A stretch of 64,000 bases of DNA from Epiperipatus broadwayi (GCA_028023455.1 JAQFVV010000063.1:3903081-3967080); one strand, 5' to 3'; counted from the stretch's first letter, positions 23,549 to 35,700 are shown. Notes: generated by a model from the letters alone, not told the origin. Numbers and translations: made by a program.

Positions 23549-23590
23549 TCAAAGCTTGTTAAGAGCTTATTATGTGAGCTCTATATATAA

Positions 23591-25619
23591 TATTGAATGA
23601 TATATTATATAATAATATCATGGGCACTTTGAATCTCTCACCCTTGAATAGATCTTTTTTAGTTCCAAGCTAAATCAAGTCATCCTTGGAGATGGTATTA
23701 CCATTAGAGAACTTAAACAGATTGTCTACATGTTCACATTCAATGGAATTTTCTATAATGCACTTGTATATGTGTATGCATCAATATAGCTTTGATGGAA
23801 GTATCTTTCTATACTTTTCAATACTATGCCAAATCAGACAATGCTTTAAATCTAATTCCTTTTTGTTCCGATTTCCTCAGATTCTTCTTATTTCACAACA
23901 GAATTTTATGAATAATGATATTCTTCATTTTGTTTTTATTCAATTCAGTGAACTAAATATAAAATGTAATCTGTAATTTTATTATTCATACATCTATTAT
24001 TATTTTTTTAAAAATTATTCTTTCCTTATATATTTAATTATCTTTTTTTTTGCATATTTCTCTATCATCATATCATTTGGTTATAATTGATATATTTTTC
24101 ATTTTTAAACTCATTACACTAACACTGTGTTAGTTTTGTTTACTTTCTCTGGCAAAAAGCTTTCAATTTTAATTTTAATATTAAATGTATTATTTATCAG
24201 AATATAATAAATTTGAGGTCATCTGATAGATATGGGAAAATTTAAAAAGTCACATTTGACTTCTATAAGTATTAAAAAAAAAAACATTATAATCAAAACA
24301 ATAAATGGTTTTCACCATCTATTGTCAAGAGGAGCAGGTTCATTTCAAAAAATGAAGTCTTTATTGTTTGATATTTGTATTTAAAATGTGAATAAATAAA
24401 GATCAATATCTGATAAATATAAAAAAATTATGCTTTTAAAATTCACAATTTTTTAATAATTTTTGCAATATTGCAATACATTCTAACAAACTGTTAGTGA
24501 TGATATGTTAATAAACAGCTTGTAAACATTTTTCTTCCAATTTGACTTGTGCAGAAATATGTTTTATTTTAAATAAAATTAGAGATTGCCAAGGGATAAG
24601 GATTCAAGTTGCCAAATTTTTAGTTATCTTAACATATATAGAATTTTTGGGGAATTAAATTGTTGAAATGAAATGAAAGTAATTTTAATGATATAAAAAA
24701 AAATTAGCAATTTTCAGTTGTTTAAAGTGATTCTTAGTTGAATATCCAGAAAAAAGATTTTGATTTGAGAGTTTCATTTAATGAAAACAAAACACTTATT
24801 TATAAGTAAATTTTAGTGTATCTGGTCATACCTGTTAAGGGAGTCAAAAGCAATATTCTCCCTGGGCTCGACTATTAGGGCATAACTGAATCGGAAAGGG
24901 GTGAAAAGTGGATGAACTAACCTAAATTGCATTTGATATTATTAAATAGGTATAGAGCTCGTCAATTAAAGTGCATGCGATCATTGGTTAAGCATTTCAT
25001 CAGGTTTCCATTATCATCCTACCCGAAGACCCAAAGTCCGACTGTAGTTAGATGCTACTTTTTCCCCTTCCAAGCCTGCCAATCCCATAATCTTATGCTC
25101 AGAATCAAGAAATCATAAGAGAAAAAGAAAAGAAGCATTCTACATTAATGGAAACATCCATGCTATCAATAGAAAAGATACTTGCTTCGAGATCTCGAAG
25201 AAATGGCCTACGTAACACTGGCTTATTTAAATATCTTTACATATATTTTATTATACATTTTTATGATGGCTATGATTATGAGGCATGGATCCATTAAGCC
25301 TATCAATATTAATATTTAATTTATATTTTCTCCACTAAAACTTACTTATAAATAAGTGTTTTTTTAACATAATATTCAGAAGTAAAACTATATTTATTTA
25401 ATGAAAATATATTCTGAGTTGATGATAAATGACTTTTTATAAATTTTCTGTGAGACAATTTTTGATATCTGGTGGAGAAATGTGTGGAAAAACAGGAAGC
25501 CATTGCTAAAGAATAGACTAGATAGTTCTGGTAATCTAGAAGTTTATTGTCAATAATTTTTTGGTCCAATAGAATACGCTTAGCTTCAAGTAGTGTCAAT
25601 CAGCTTTCTACTTGAGTTA
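23591..25619. other. AT-rich stretch with an unassigned frame and a GC-richer patch
   Basis: A 96-codon plus frame at 23686-23976 has three Cys/His-containing stretches near its start but matches no family I know. At 24825-25130 base composition rises and a 63-codon frame (24927-25118) appears; it could be part of an unrecognised repeat. The minus frame 25342-25599 (85 codons) lies just past the LINE remnant and may be its decayed continuation. Confidence 0.45.
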
Positions 25620-26230
25620 TTTTATTTTTAATCTTAGATAGATGAGGAAAATAAGTTAGGCTACAATTCAGAATTTCTCCTATGTAGCAGTGTGATAGAA
25701 TTGTCTTCAGGTTATAAGATGTTTTGCTGTTGTTTTGTTAGATGAAAAAATATCTTTGTTGGATTAGGAGTAAGAGCTTAGTTTTTGAAAAAGTGTCCAA
25801 ACTTTTCATAATCTTATTGAGACATTTCTATTTCTAGAAATGATTTCTTTTGTGAATTCAAAGCAAAATCATTGGCACAAATGAATTTCCTGTATTCTGT
25901 GTCTGAAATATTGTAGGTGAATGTATTAGGCAGGTGAGAGAACTGAACCTTGTTATAAAATTTCGTATTTACTATGATTATAATTTAATGCCACTTGGAT
26001 TTTTCTTTTGGAGAACATTTTGTCAAGTGAATTAATGAATTTTAGAGTTTTGATAATATTTTTCAAATAGAATGATAAGCTGAGATTAGATCAATAAAGG
26101 TAATATCAGTTTTTAATTTGTTTTGAAAATTCATTATTAAAAATAAAACATGGTTAAAGTAATTAATTCCTAGTAATCAACCAAGCCTGCTTTATAGATA
26201 GATGGCTTTCAATTATATTATTAATTTTAT
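25620..26230 (-). pseudogene. Jockey/CR1-like LINE remnant, copy 2 (reverse transcriptase)
   Basis: The minus strand reads DITFIDLISAYHSI at about 26107-26069, matching the FVDLxAAYDTV box of Jockey/CR1-type enzymes. Then come SKYEIL, GSVLSPA (the QGSVLSP box, in another frame), NISDTEYRKFICANDFAL with CAND at 25858-25878 in place of YADD, and ALTPNPTKIFFHL near 25770, which matches the LKPNPSKT thumb segment. The reading ends near 25640 with the RRNSEL segment. The order is complete and collinear with the family, but the YADD box is destroyed and stops are frequent. It is the same family as copy 1 at 1.27-2.36 kb. Confidence 0.75.
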
Positions 26231-28044
26231 TTATAATTATAAATTTATTTAACAGACATATTATTCTACATTTTCATCACTTTATGTTTTAAATAAGATA
26301 AATGAATCTATCAGTATAGACAGTGTTAGAATTTTTTAGAATCTAAAGATAATAGCTCATTGGAGTTTATGATATAGCTTCTAGTATCAAGAAACCAAAA
26401 TAAGTTATGCTAAACTATGGTAACCTTTATTGTTATAGTATCTAGCTTCAAATATTTGCTTTAGATAAAAAGAAAATATAATTATTATGTTATTTTTTTA
26501 AGTTAAAAATATTTAAAACAGATTGCATCTTTAATATACATTTTAAGAAAGCAATGAGATTTAAATATTAAAAGAGTTTTCAAGCAATAGCAAACTGCTG
26601 CTAAATATGACCTAACTATTACTATTTTGATGTTGCTTCTTAAGATCAACCTGCTATATTTCTGAGAATCTAATGCAAATTATCTATAACAATTTTATAT
26701 TGATAAAATATTTTTAAAACAAATAATTGTATGAAATTTAATTCAAAATTTACACATGACAAATAGATAATTACAGTAGCAAATAAAGAGTTAAAATTCT
26801 ACCATTAATTTAACCATTCTGTGGCATATTCATCTGCATGTTAAACTACAGTTTTTTTTATTTTAATGTAATTATAGTCATAAATTTAAATTAGCAAATA
26901 TTTGTTCAAAATCAAGTCGATATAATTCGGAGGGGGGGGGGTATTTTACTAATACTGTTGTATTAAGCTAAAAAAAAACGACAAATATTCAGATCAAAAA
27001 ATATGTTTTAGAAATTATATAGATTTGTTGATTTACTGTTTTACGTTTTTGTTATCTAAAAAAAAAAAAAAGAAACTCTATATATAGTAAATTGGTTGCA
27101 GTCTGGCATTCTCCTATTTATTTTAGAAAAAAATAAATGTGTTATTTTAAAATTCTTCATATAATAGTTTTACAAGGTGACGTAATAACTTCATTTTTGA
27201 TTATAATATCAGTAATAAATTGGATTATTAATAAAGAGTATAATTATATAAGCAGCTTAATTAGTACATGAAATAAAGATGTATTTATATTTGTCTTTGA
27301 TTGAAAGTGTGTGATGGCAATTTATTATAAATATATGTTGGACTATTTCCATTATATAGTATTAATTGCTAAGTAATTTATCTGCGCTTTACGCAAAAAA
27401 GTGAAGCTTGCAAAGTATTATTAAAAGTTATATGGCTAAGCGCTTTCGGAGAACTTCACCTGTTTGTCATAGGTCACAGGTTTGTATAAAACGTTTAGAA
27501 TGGTATTCCCCTTCTTATTGGCAGCCTGACTAGGGTTAACATGTAAATCAAATTAGGAACTTTTAAACTTATGAATACTGAATTTAAAGTGACGCTGTAA
27601 CTAACAAAACAATTCTGTTAACGGCAACAGTCAATTTAATTTTTGTACATGTGTCTACAAAATTCTGATTTCTTCACTTTTTTTAAAGAGTAAAGTTACT
27701 AAGTAGTTTCCAAATATTATAAATTATCACATTAAGTTTTCTTATGAGATTAATTGCCATTGGTAAATGACAGAGGAAGAGGGAGGATAAAATAATGATA
27801 TATTGAGGGAATTATTGAAAATTAATAGTATTTATTGATCTATGTGTATTTTGTATGTGCAGTAATCTGAAAAAGGTAAAGAAATAAATGTTATTGTCTT
27901 TGAAGTAGATAAAATATTGAGAATAGAAAGTTAGTTTTCAATAAAGGAAAAGATGTTACTTAAATAACTATTTATTCATGGGTATATTTATATGCAAATC
28001 ATCCCTCATGCTTAAACTTAAAACAATAAATATTTCAACAAGCT
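26231..28044. other. AT-rich stretch, nothing recognised
   Basis: A run of nine G residues ends near 26940 and a poly-A run lies at 27058-27071. A GC-richer patch at 27385-27540 (with GCGCTTTCGGAGAAC) looks like part of a repeat I cannot name. Confidence 0.5.
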
Positions 28045-28124
28045 TTTTTCATATGTCATAGCATCGTCCGGGAGGCGAACCCTCAACTCTCTGTGACCAA
28101 CTACTTGCTTGCAAGGTGGCTATT
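28045..28124 (-). mobile_element. tRNA-derived SINE, family A, copy 3 (5'-truncated)
   Basis: On the minus strand it reads CCTTGCAAGCAAGTAGTTGG, the B-box region GGGTTCGCCTCCC, then GATGCTATGACATATG and a run of A residues. The A box is missing; 5' truncation is typical of LINE-driven insertion. The tail is followed by AAAAAAGCTTG on the minus strand. Confidence 0.75.
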
Positions 28125-28415
28125 TATATATCAAATCATTACGAAATTCACATAAACTCCATGCCAAGAAGACTTTCATAATTAGAAAAATGGATTCAAA
28201 AAATACATCTACAGTAATCACCAATACCTGGTACCAACAATTTTTTTCACAGCTGCATCAGTATTCAAAAAAATATGTACATACATTTAAAAGAAATATG
28301 TATAGCTACATATTTTTTAAATAATTGATGATCAAGTGAATATGAATCCTCATTTATTGATTTTGTATTTTAAGCATATTTACTCATTCTGTGTTAAACA
28401 GGTCTATTAAAATAA
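28125..28415. other. Short AT-rich spacer between two SINEs
   Basis: The 71-codon frame beginning at 28109 starts inside the SINE-A copy and runs to 28324; no family match is evident. Confidence 0.4.
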
Positions 28416-28570
28416 GCACTTGCACGATTTGGTGCAGTTGGTAGAGCATCCAACTTGAGATTGGGAGGACCCAGGATTGATCCTGGTAATTTGGTATTGC
28501 AGGTCTGGCACCCAAACTTCTTATGAATTTTCAAGCAATAAAGCCATATGCATTTATTTATTTATTTTTT
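28416..28570 (+). mobile_element. tRNA-derived SINE, family B
   Basis: The A box TGGTGCAGTTG (28430-28440) matches TRGYNNARNNG fully. The B-box-like GGATTGATCCT follows about 40 bp downstream, flanked by AGGACCCA and TGGTAATTTGG. A non-tRNA body (GGTCTGGCACCCAAACTTC) precedes a simple tail of ATTT repeats at about 28550-28570. This is a typical SINE with a tetranucleotide tail. It is unrelated to family A in body and tail. Confidence 0.75.
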
Positions 28571-29127
28571 TACTTAAGTAAACTTTATAAGTGAGATTTT
28601 GAAGAAATTATACTTTTTTTAAGGAAGTGAAATATTTCTTATTTTATTGTATCATTAATTTTACTTATTTAATTTTTAGATTAATAGTATATTGTATGAA
28701 AGTTGAATTTTTTTTCTCTTTAAGTTGTTTTCTTGGGAATAAGTTATATAACAATATGATCATTAAAGATTGCTATGACATGTTTGAGGATTGAGTTTAG
28801 TGCATAAGTAAATGTAAATTCTATTTGAAGTGTTAATTCCTCTATATAACCAGTAAGTCTAATAGATTAGAATGTGATTTATCAGTTAATAATTAGAGAT
28901 ATGCTTGAAATCAAATAAAGCTGATTTTTCTCAGCATCATTAGAAACGAACTCTTTACTTAACATTAATGAAAAAAATTGGTCCAGTGTAAGCTTGATCA
29001 TTTCACACTCATACTTTCATTATAATATATATACAATTTATCATTTATAATTTGATATAATTTATGATAACTGATTATAAACAATATTGGGATATATGTT
29101 TTTGATCTTTCTTACTACTAAATCTAT
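28571..29127. other. AT-rich stretch, nothing recognised
   Basis: No frame or element signature; it is the left flank of the foldback region that begins near 29128. Confidence 0.55.
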
Positions 29128-32074
29128 ATTTTGTAACAGATTGAAAATGTAGCCTAACTGTTGGTCACCATTTATAATAGATTGAAAAGTATAATAGTCT
29201 CTTATTTAATGCCTCACAGATTTGGGCAGCATTTGTTATGGATTGAAAATGAAGATTATATTTTAGTAATTATTCATTGATATTTTACTTGAAAAATAAG
29301 GTAAATGAGTATGCAACTTATGATTATTATATTTAATTTCAATTTTTTTAATGAAGATTAAGGAAGTGTCACTATCTTTCTTGTATTTCAAAGAGTGCTT
29401 CTATGCACAACATTGTTATTTTGTATATTATATAGGTAAATTTTAATATATAAATACCTATCTTATTAATATTAATTTCACCAGAAAACATATTTCACGA
29501 TATTTAATTAGAGTATATGTTTCAAATGTTTATTGTCTATTTGTCATTTATTTTTATATTTATTGTTAATAAATTTTAAATTCATTTAAAATAAATAAAC
29601 TTTCTTTAGTTGTCATTTAATTAATAATCAAACTTATTGGCAAACTTACACCATATAGTTTCTAATAAATAATCATAAATTAGTCTAGAAATTAAGTGAT
29701 TGTATTGGCACATGTTTATAGAATTACATATTATTTTCTTTATGGTAAATCCAACATGTTTTGAACCAGGTGTACATTTTTATATGGTAATCAATTAATT
29801 TGCTATGTCTAGCTATTTAATAAGTAATTAGATTATTATAGTTATTTTATTAGTTATATATAACAGTTATTTTAGGGTAGAAATTTATATTTGAGCTAGT
29901 TCAATAGTTTATAAAGTACAAATATATAAACAAAGGTGATTATAATTGGATGCCTGCATATTTTTTAAAACTATTATTTATTGAATGTATGCTATAGTAA
30001 TTTAGTTATAATAATGATAATCTTATTATATTATAAAATTGGTAATAGCATATTTTGAAATTGGTATTTGAATGCTATTAAATAGAATGATTTGCATTGA
30101 TTAAATTTAAAGATCATTGGTATAGATTGTAAATTTAGTTTAAATACCAAGCTTTGATGTTGACATTTGATTATATCAGAGTATTAATAATATTACACAT
30201 TAGGGTAGTTATAATTTAGAGTTTAGTAACTTGGCTTTATTGATTTAAAAGATAATTAGTTGTAATTTGTTAATAGTATTTGTATAAGTGTCAAATAAAA
30301 ATCTTTTATATATTTTACGTCATCATGATTAAGTATTATAAAATTGTAAGGTTATTTGAAGGGTTGACTTTCATTTTATGTTATTATAATTTGACATAGT
30401 GAGATATGATAGGTTAATCAATGTTATGTTTTGTATTTTATCATAGTTTTATATTGTAGACCTTTTATTTTATTATAATTTGATGTTGTAAATTTATACG
30501 GTTTTAAAAGAATTTTTTTTATACATTTTATTAAGAATAGATTACTATACCAAATTTGTAAGTTAATGAAGTCTTTTATCATCATTAATTATTTCATTGT
30601 ATTAAAATTGGTTTATCAAATAAGGGCATATTACTGTTTTTGAGATATTATTGCTTCATTAGTATCATCTTTATTTTCATTAACATTCCTTTCATTTTAT
30701 TTAGTTATAATTAATGATCAACTATTGGATTATACTTATACTTTATTACAATTAAAGAGTTGTAATTAATTTATTGAGCACACAGAGAGCATATATAAAT
30801 AGTTTGAACAGACTTTAGCCTGTACTCAATGCTCTTTAAAATTTGCAATAATCAAGCATATTTTGCCAATAGAAGGAACCTTCCAAACCACGACACAAGA
30901 TAGTGACTTTTATAAAGATAAAAGTGGCCATCTTATCTTTAACCTAAATGTCCATTTATATAGGCAAATCTGAAGCATCTTGATTTGGAAGCATGAAGTA
31001 GTTGTTTTAACCACTGTTTAAGTCCACTATTTTTTTTACAAATTAACTTACACGAAATCTTGCAGTTTACAGTGAGTTAATATTATGATCTTAGCGTTGG
31101 AAATTCTATAAACTATTGAAGAGTAGTAATTAATTTATTGAGTGCACAGAGAGCATATCTAAATAGTTTGAACAGGCTTTAACCTGTAGTCAATGCGCTT
31201 TAAAATTCGCAATAATCAAGCATATTTTGCCAATAGAGGGAACCTTCCAAACCATGACACTAGATAGCAACTTTTATAAAGATAAGAGTCGCCATCTTAT
31301 CTTTAACCTAGATATCCACTTCTTCAATATTTCATAGAATTTTCAACACTAAGATCATAATATTAAGTCGCTGTAAATCGCAAGATTTTGCATAAGTTAA
31401 TTTGTAAAGGAAATAGTGGACTTAAACAGTGCAGAAAACAACCACATGCTTCCAAATCAAGATGCTTCAGATTTTCCTATATAAGTGGACATTTAGATTA
31501 AAGATAAGATGGTCACTCTTATCTTTATAAAAGTTGCTATCTTGTGTCATGTTATTGAAGGTTTCCTCTACGGACAAAATATGTTTGATTATTGTGAATT
31601 TTAAATCGCATTGAGTACAGGCTAAAGCCTGTTCAAAATATTTGTTACAATTAGGGTTTTAAATTTGCAAGTTATACTAAAGTTTTCATTTCATATTCTT
31701 ATCCTTTTTATTTTGTTATAAATGGCTTCTAAATTCATAAGACATGTCAAAGTCATTATTTTTATCTATTCATGAATCATTTTTATTTAGTTGTAAGAAG
31801 TACTCAACATTTCTGCTAGGTTTATATTATTGTAAATGGTGTCTCAATTCGTGCGGAATACTGAAGTTTATCTTCCTCATCCTTTGTCATCATTTTCATT
31901 CTGATACAAATGGCTTGTCTAACGGACATATGGCTATTTATAAGACCATTGTCATTGTGATCATTTTCAATCCATTACAAATGCAGCCAAATCTGTGGGG
32001 CATTAAATAAGAGGCTATCACACTTTTTAATCCATTGCAAGTGGTGACCAACAGTTGGGCTATATTTTTAATCC

Positions 32075-32085
<11 letters not shown>
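29128..32085. repeat. Large compound foldback region: outer inverted arms
   Basis: The left arm (29128-29255) and right arm (31961-32085) are reverse complements at roughly 85 percent. Shared pieces include CTGTTGGTCACCA, CTCTTATTTAATGCC and CACAGATTTGG. Within each arm the motif AATGGATTNAAAA recurs every 45-60 bp, so the arms are built of short decayed subrepeats. The region between, outside 30757-31645, is AT-rich with further weak copies of the same motif. Long inverted repeats made of subrepeats resemble foldback-type DNA elements. No transposase was found. The left side is much longer than the right, so the symmetry is not centred. Confidence 0.6.
30757..31645. repeat. Nested direct and inverted repeat, layout A-B-A-B'-A'
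   Basis: Unit A (30757-30955) starts GAGTTGTAATTAATTTATTG and includes the self-palindrome AGGCTTTAGCCTGT-like core and CATCTTATCTTTAACCT. It recurs directly at 31131-31319. Unit B (30956-31130) contains CTGAAGCATCTTGATTTGG and TTGTTTTAACCACTGTTTAAG. From 31320 to 31645 B and then A run in reverse complement. Identity between arms is about 85-90 percent. The transcript of this block would fold extensively. It has no coding potential that I can see. Confidence 0.88.

Positions 32086-32105
<20 letters not shown>
32078..32105. repeat. TA microsatellite
   Basis: An uninterrupted AT dinucleotide run of about 26 bp directly abuts the outer end of the foldback's right arm. Confidence 0.9.
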
Positions 32106-33922
32106 AATTTACCAACCATCATAACAGTAACTTTCTTTTTTTATATATATATAGCTATTTTAATGATTTATTAGTATGCAGTTACAAATTAATAAAACTA
32201 TGTATGCTTTCAGCCTGGCTTAACAAATATAAATTTTAATGTTGTATTAATTATTAGTTAGGTAGTACACTCACTCTTGTGGAATACAATTTTACATTTC
32301 ACTACACTTTAAATATTTTTGTTGAATGCAAATATTTTCAAATTTTTTGTTTTTATCAGTGTGTCTTTCACATTAGCACTATCATATTGCAACCATATAT
32401 GATCACAGAAGTCATATATAAATAAAAGAATGGTAATGTAAATGGTGAATTTTTATTTTATTTTTATATTTAAAAGTATATATTTATGCATTTATTAGGT
32501 GTAGAATTTTAATTCATGAGAGTGTTAATTAAGGTGTATATGGTGTATTATATTAATTTAAAATATTATGTAAGATTTATAAAGTAATAATATTATTTAT
32601 GTCCCCATATATAGGCAATATTTTATTTTATTTTTTTAAATCATATTGATAGACGTCTGGTTTAAGAATGAAAGATTTTTGGATGTAAGCTCAAGTCTAT
32701 CATTTTTGGTGTTTGAATGTCACTTGATCTCTTGAATAATTAAGTTCTTCAATTCAATTAGAAAATATACATTATACTTATATATCGATTTTTATACATT
32801 ATTATTTTTATATATAAAACCTGTTTGAGATATTTCACATTCATATTTGTTTTAAATTAACACTTTCAGAAATTGTAGTTAGTGCTTAATTGGCTATGAA
32901 AACCAGACATTACTTAAGTTTTCTCTTGGAAGCTTTTTTTTTCTTTTATGAACTTTGCTTCATATATCATTAGAGAGATCTTATGATTATCAGTAGTTTT
33001 CTACTAACGAAAGAAAATGTTACAATTGTCATCACTATGATTTATAATTTGAAATTCTGTTCTCACAAGTTATGAAATATACTTCAATTTATTTTCAGAA
33101 TCTGTCTAAGGAATCATTTCTGAGACAAAGAAATTTTATATATTTATACAAAAAATAAAGGAACTAATTATTTGTTCTTTTTTTTTCCTGAGACATTTTA
33201 AATGTTTTTTTCATCATTATTTTTCTCTTGCTGGTGAGAGATATTTTATTCATGTATTTATATATATATATATCACAGTAAAAATATTTTATTTGATTAT
33301 TTTTTTCTAATTTCAATAGTTACTAAAAGTCTTAATGATTAATTTTATTCTAAAAAGATTCACCTTTTCGTAATTTTTTACTCTAAAAAATGATTAAAAA
33401 ATGTATTTTGTTATTTTTTTTTTTTTTTATAAATCTTAATTTATTTGTATTTTTAAGTTTATTTTATTTTTGATATCCTATTAAGCGCTTTCATTTACCT
33501 TTATTTATTTATTTATTTATTATCATATTCAGTTTTTATAGGCTTATTTATTTTAAATATCACAAAAAAGATAACTATTATTTAGGTTTTTTTTTTTCTT
33601 TTCTCTTCTGTATATTTAACTTTTTTATTCCCTCTTGATTTGTTTGGCAATTTTATTTCACTTTACATATTATTTTATTATCATTCTACAACATTGTTTT
33701 TAGTAGTGAGTTATTATTATTTTCAAGAGAATATGCATGTGAATTTATAACTAAGAATTCTGCAGATGTATATGCAATTTAATCTATTGTTAAGCTAGAA
33801 TATATCCCAGTAGAATTTAAAATATTAATTATTAAAATCTCTTACTTCTTATGAATATAAATACTGTAATTCATTTTTTGCTTAGTGCGTTTTTAAAGTT
33901 TTCATATATTCTTGCCCAATTA
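32106..33922. other. AT-rich stretch, nothing recognised
   Basis: It contains poly-T tracts near 33180, 33415 and 33590 and an ATTT repeat near 33505. Around 32650-32720 a weak tRNA-like order is seen but is too poor to call. Confidence 0.55.
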
Positions 33923-33998
33923 TGTATGTCAAGATACTTATACATAATTAATATTCTTATTGTATGTCAAGATGCTTATACATAATTAATATTCTTAT
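33923..33998. repeat. 38-bp tandem duplication
   Basis: TGTATGTCAAGATACTTATA at 33923 recurs at 33961 with one change, followed in both by CATAATTAATATTCTTA. Confidence 0.9.
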
Positions 33999-34361
33999 GT
34001 CAGATTTTAATAAAATTTCAATAATATTAGAGTTTAGATCATTATTAGATTTTTTGTTTCGATCTTTTCATGCCTTTTTTCCATCTCATCTTCTAGAAAT
34101 ATGCTAGTGTATGAGTGACTTGTTTTTTCTTCTGTTATATTTTATGCTTGTGAATCTAAAACCTGAATTTACTTTGGCCTCATAGAGATATTTATTGTTT
34201 ATAGTTAGTTTATGCTCATTTGAACAATTTGTATTTGAAACTTAATTTATTCCTTAGTTAGAAATTGTTACATACCCATTTATAACAAATATTAGATGAC
34301 TAATCTGAAAATAATCTGGATTTTCTTGTGAAATTTAATCTGAAAAAAAAAATGCATTTTA

Positions 34362-34430
34362 TTAGATTTGAACTTGAAGCTATAATCCTCATTGGTTAAT
34401 ACACTAACTATTGCACAAAGAAGCCTTTCA
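34362..34430 (-). mobile_element. tRNA-like SINE head
   Basis: On the minus strand an A-box-like TTGTGCAATAG (10 of 11 consensus positions) is followed about 35 bp later by a B-box-like AGTTCAAATCT (9 of 11). The spacing suits a tRNA-derived promoter. I could not find a body shared with the other SINEs, so this may be a solitary decayed tRNA-related fragment. Confidence 0.5.
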
Positions 34431-35184
34431 GGATATATATATATATATGAATCCAAAAGTCAGAGGTGAATTGTGCCATTTTGAAGATGTTTCTATGAAT
34501 CTTCTCAAGTATTATAGTTTATCATGTTTGTTTTCAACAACTTGAATAATGGTAATATTTGCATAGAATACTATACTTTTATTTAAATTTTTCTGATATT
34601 TTTTTTACATAAAGTCTTTGCTAACTACTGTTATTTTCAATGTTAAAGCCTTTTATAAATAAAAATATTTCGAATAAACTATTTTTGTTTTTTGAAGATG
34701 ATATAATCTAATGAATTTAAAGAGAAGAGATATTTCTGACAATTTCAGTTTGATAATCAATGTACTGAAGAAAGGAGCTTGTTTTTAACTGAAAGGAGAT
34801 CATTTGAGATTTTAAAATAATTGAACAGGACAAAATCCTAATAACTATTTCATATATTCTTGTCATTGTAGCTATTATTATGTCAACATGCATCATACAG
34901 CATGATGAATTTATTGACTTTATACATTGAGTTTAAGATCATTGTCTTTTTTCTCAATTGCCTCATACTTTTTGGCTAAGATATCAGATGTTTCTTGAAG
35001 GCAGAATATATCTATGTATGAATGATCTTTTTAAATAACAATCATGAAAGACAAAATTAAATTATGGTATTTATTCTATGAAGACTGCACAATTGTTCAG
35101 TCCAAGTCTGAAAATGCTAAGAATCTCTTAATTGTAAGCCTAGATTGTCATTGGATAGTTATTTAGGTACTTAAAGCTGCAAAT
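34431..35184. other. AT-rich stretch upstream of RTE copy D
   Basis: It opens with a TA run at 34434-34448. No frame could be read as element protein; the last 150 bp may belong to the decayed 5' end of the RTE. Confidence 0.45.
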
Positions 35185-35485
35185 CGCCTGCAAGTGAAGG
35201 AAAATTGCATGTATTGGAAGAATTGTCATATTGAATTGAACATTGTTGGATTTGAGAAAACAGAAGGAAATAGAAAGAGACCATTGATTTAAAAAGTGGA
35301 CATGTATTTTACTAGAAAAGCACAAATATTGGAAGCTCAAGTGGATTAGGATTCATTTATAAATAAAAAGTGGAAAAACAACATTTGCAAAATAACAAAA
35401 TTAGTTATTCAAATTAATGGAAGATATCAAATGCATTTTAACTCAGATTTATGACCAAAAAGTTCTCATTATGATGAAGAAGTAG

Positions 35486-35700
35486 TAGATTTTTATATTA
35501 AAACAGGCAAAACTCTCTATACGTATTGCCACTCAGTGCAAGCCAGAGCAATCAATGGCTACCAGAAAGCTTGTGCATAAAATCCCCATCTAGTGTCTAC
35601 TCATCCAATATCCCTTGAGTGGCAATATGTATAGAGAGTTTTATCTGTTTGAGCAAGCATAAGAAATGGTGATCATGTGATGTTTATTAGATTTTTATAT
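35486..35700. mobile_element. Repeat H190, copy 1, with 13-bp target duplication
   Basis: A 189-bp insertion (35499-35687) splits the RTE endonuclease and is flanked by TAGATTTTTATAT at 35486-35498 and 35688-35700. It begins TAAAACAGGCAAAACTCTC; 150 bp later GAGAGTTTTATCTGTTT appears as its near inverse, followed by a 3' end GTGATCATGTGATGTTTAT shared with the copy at 56.4 kb. A 13-bp target duplication suits target-primed reverse transcription better than a DNA transposon, despite the inverted subterminal repeat. Two further copies lie at 36237-36415 and 56389-56515. Confidence 0.82.

Larger units (their letters stand above)
22582..23590 (+). mobile_element. Hammerhead-flanked non-autonomous element (PLE- or retrozyme-like)
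   Basis: Two direct repeats of about 125 bp (22582-22709 and 23467-23590) each contain a complete type-I hammerhead ribozyme. They share TTTTTAATCTAATNCTTG upstream and CTCAAAGCTTGTTAA downstream of the ribozyme. The predicted cleavage sites are 885 bp apart, so a transcript would release an 885-nt unit that could circularise. The internal region has no open frame of note and holds an inverted repeat with 128-bp arms. Hammerheads in terminal repeats are established for PLEs, and paired ones for retrozymes. That this copy is such an element is my inference. The target duplication is not visible. Confidence 0.7.

Noticed and set aside
23686-23976. 96-codon plus-strand frame with Cys and His residues
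   Set aside because: Cys/His spacing does not fit a zinc finger I know, and there is no supporting context or second copy in the window.
27385-27540. GC-richer patch as an exon
   Set aside because: No open frame covers it and no splice pair is convincing; it may be a fragment of an unrecognised repeat.
28416-28500. Functional tRNA gene
   Set aside because: The boxes match a tRNA promoter, but no acceptor stem or cloverleaf can be formed, and a SINE body and ATTT tail follow.
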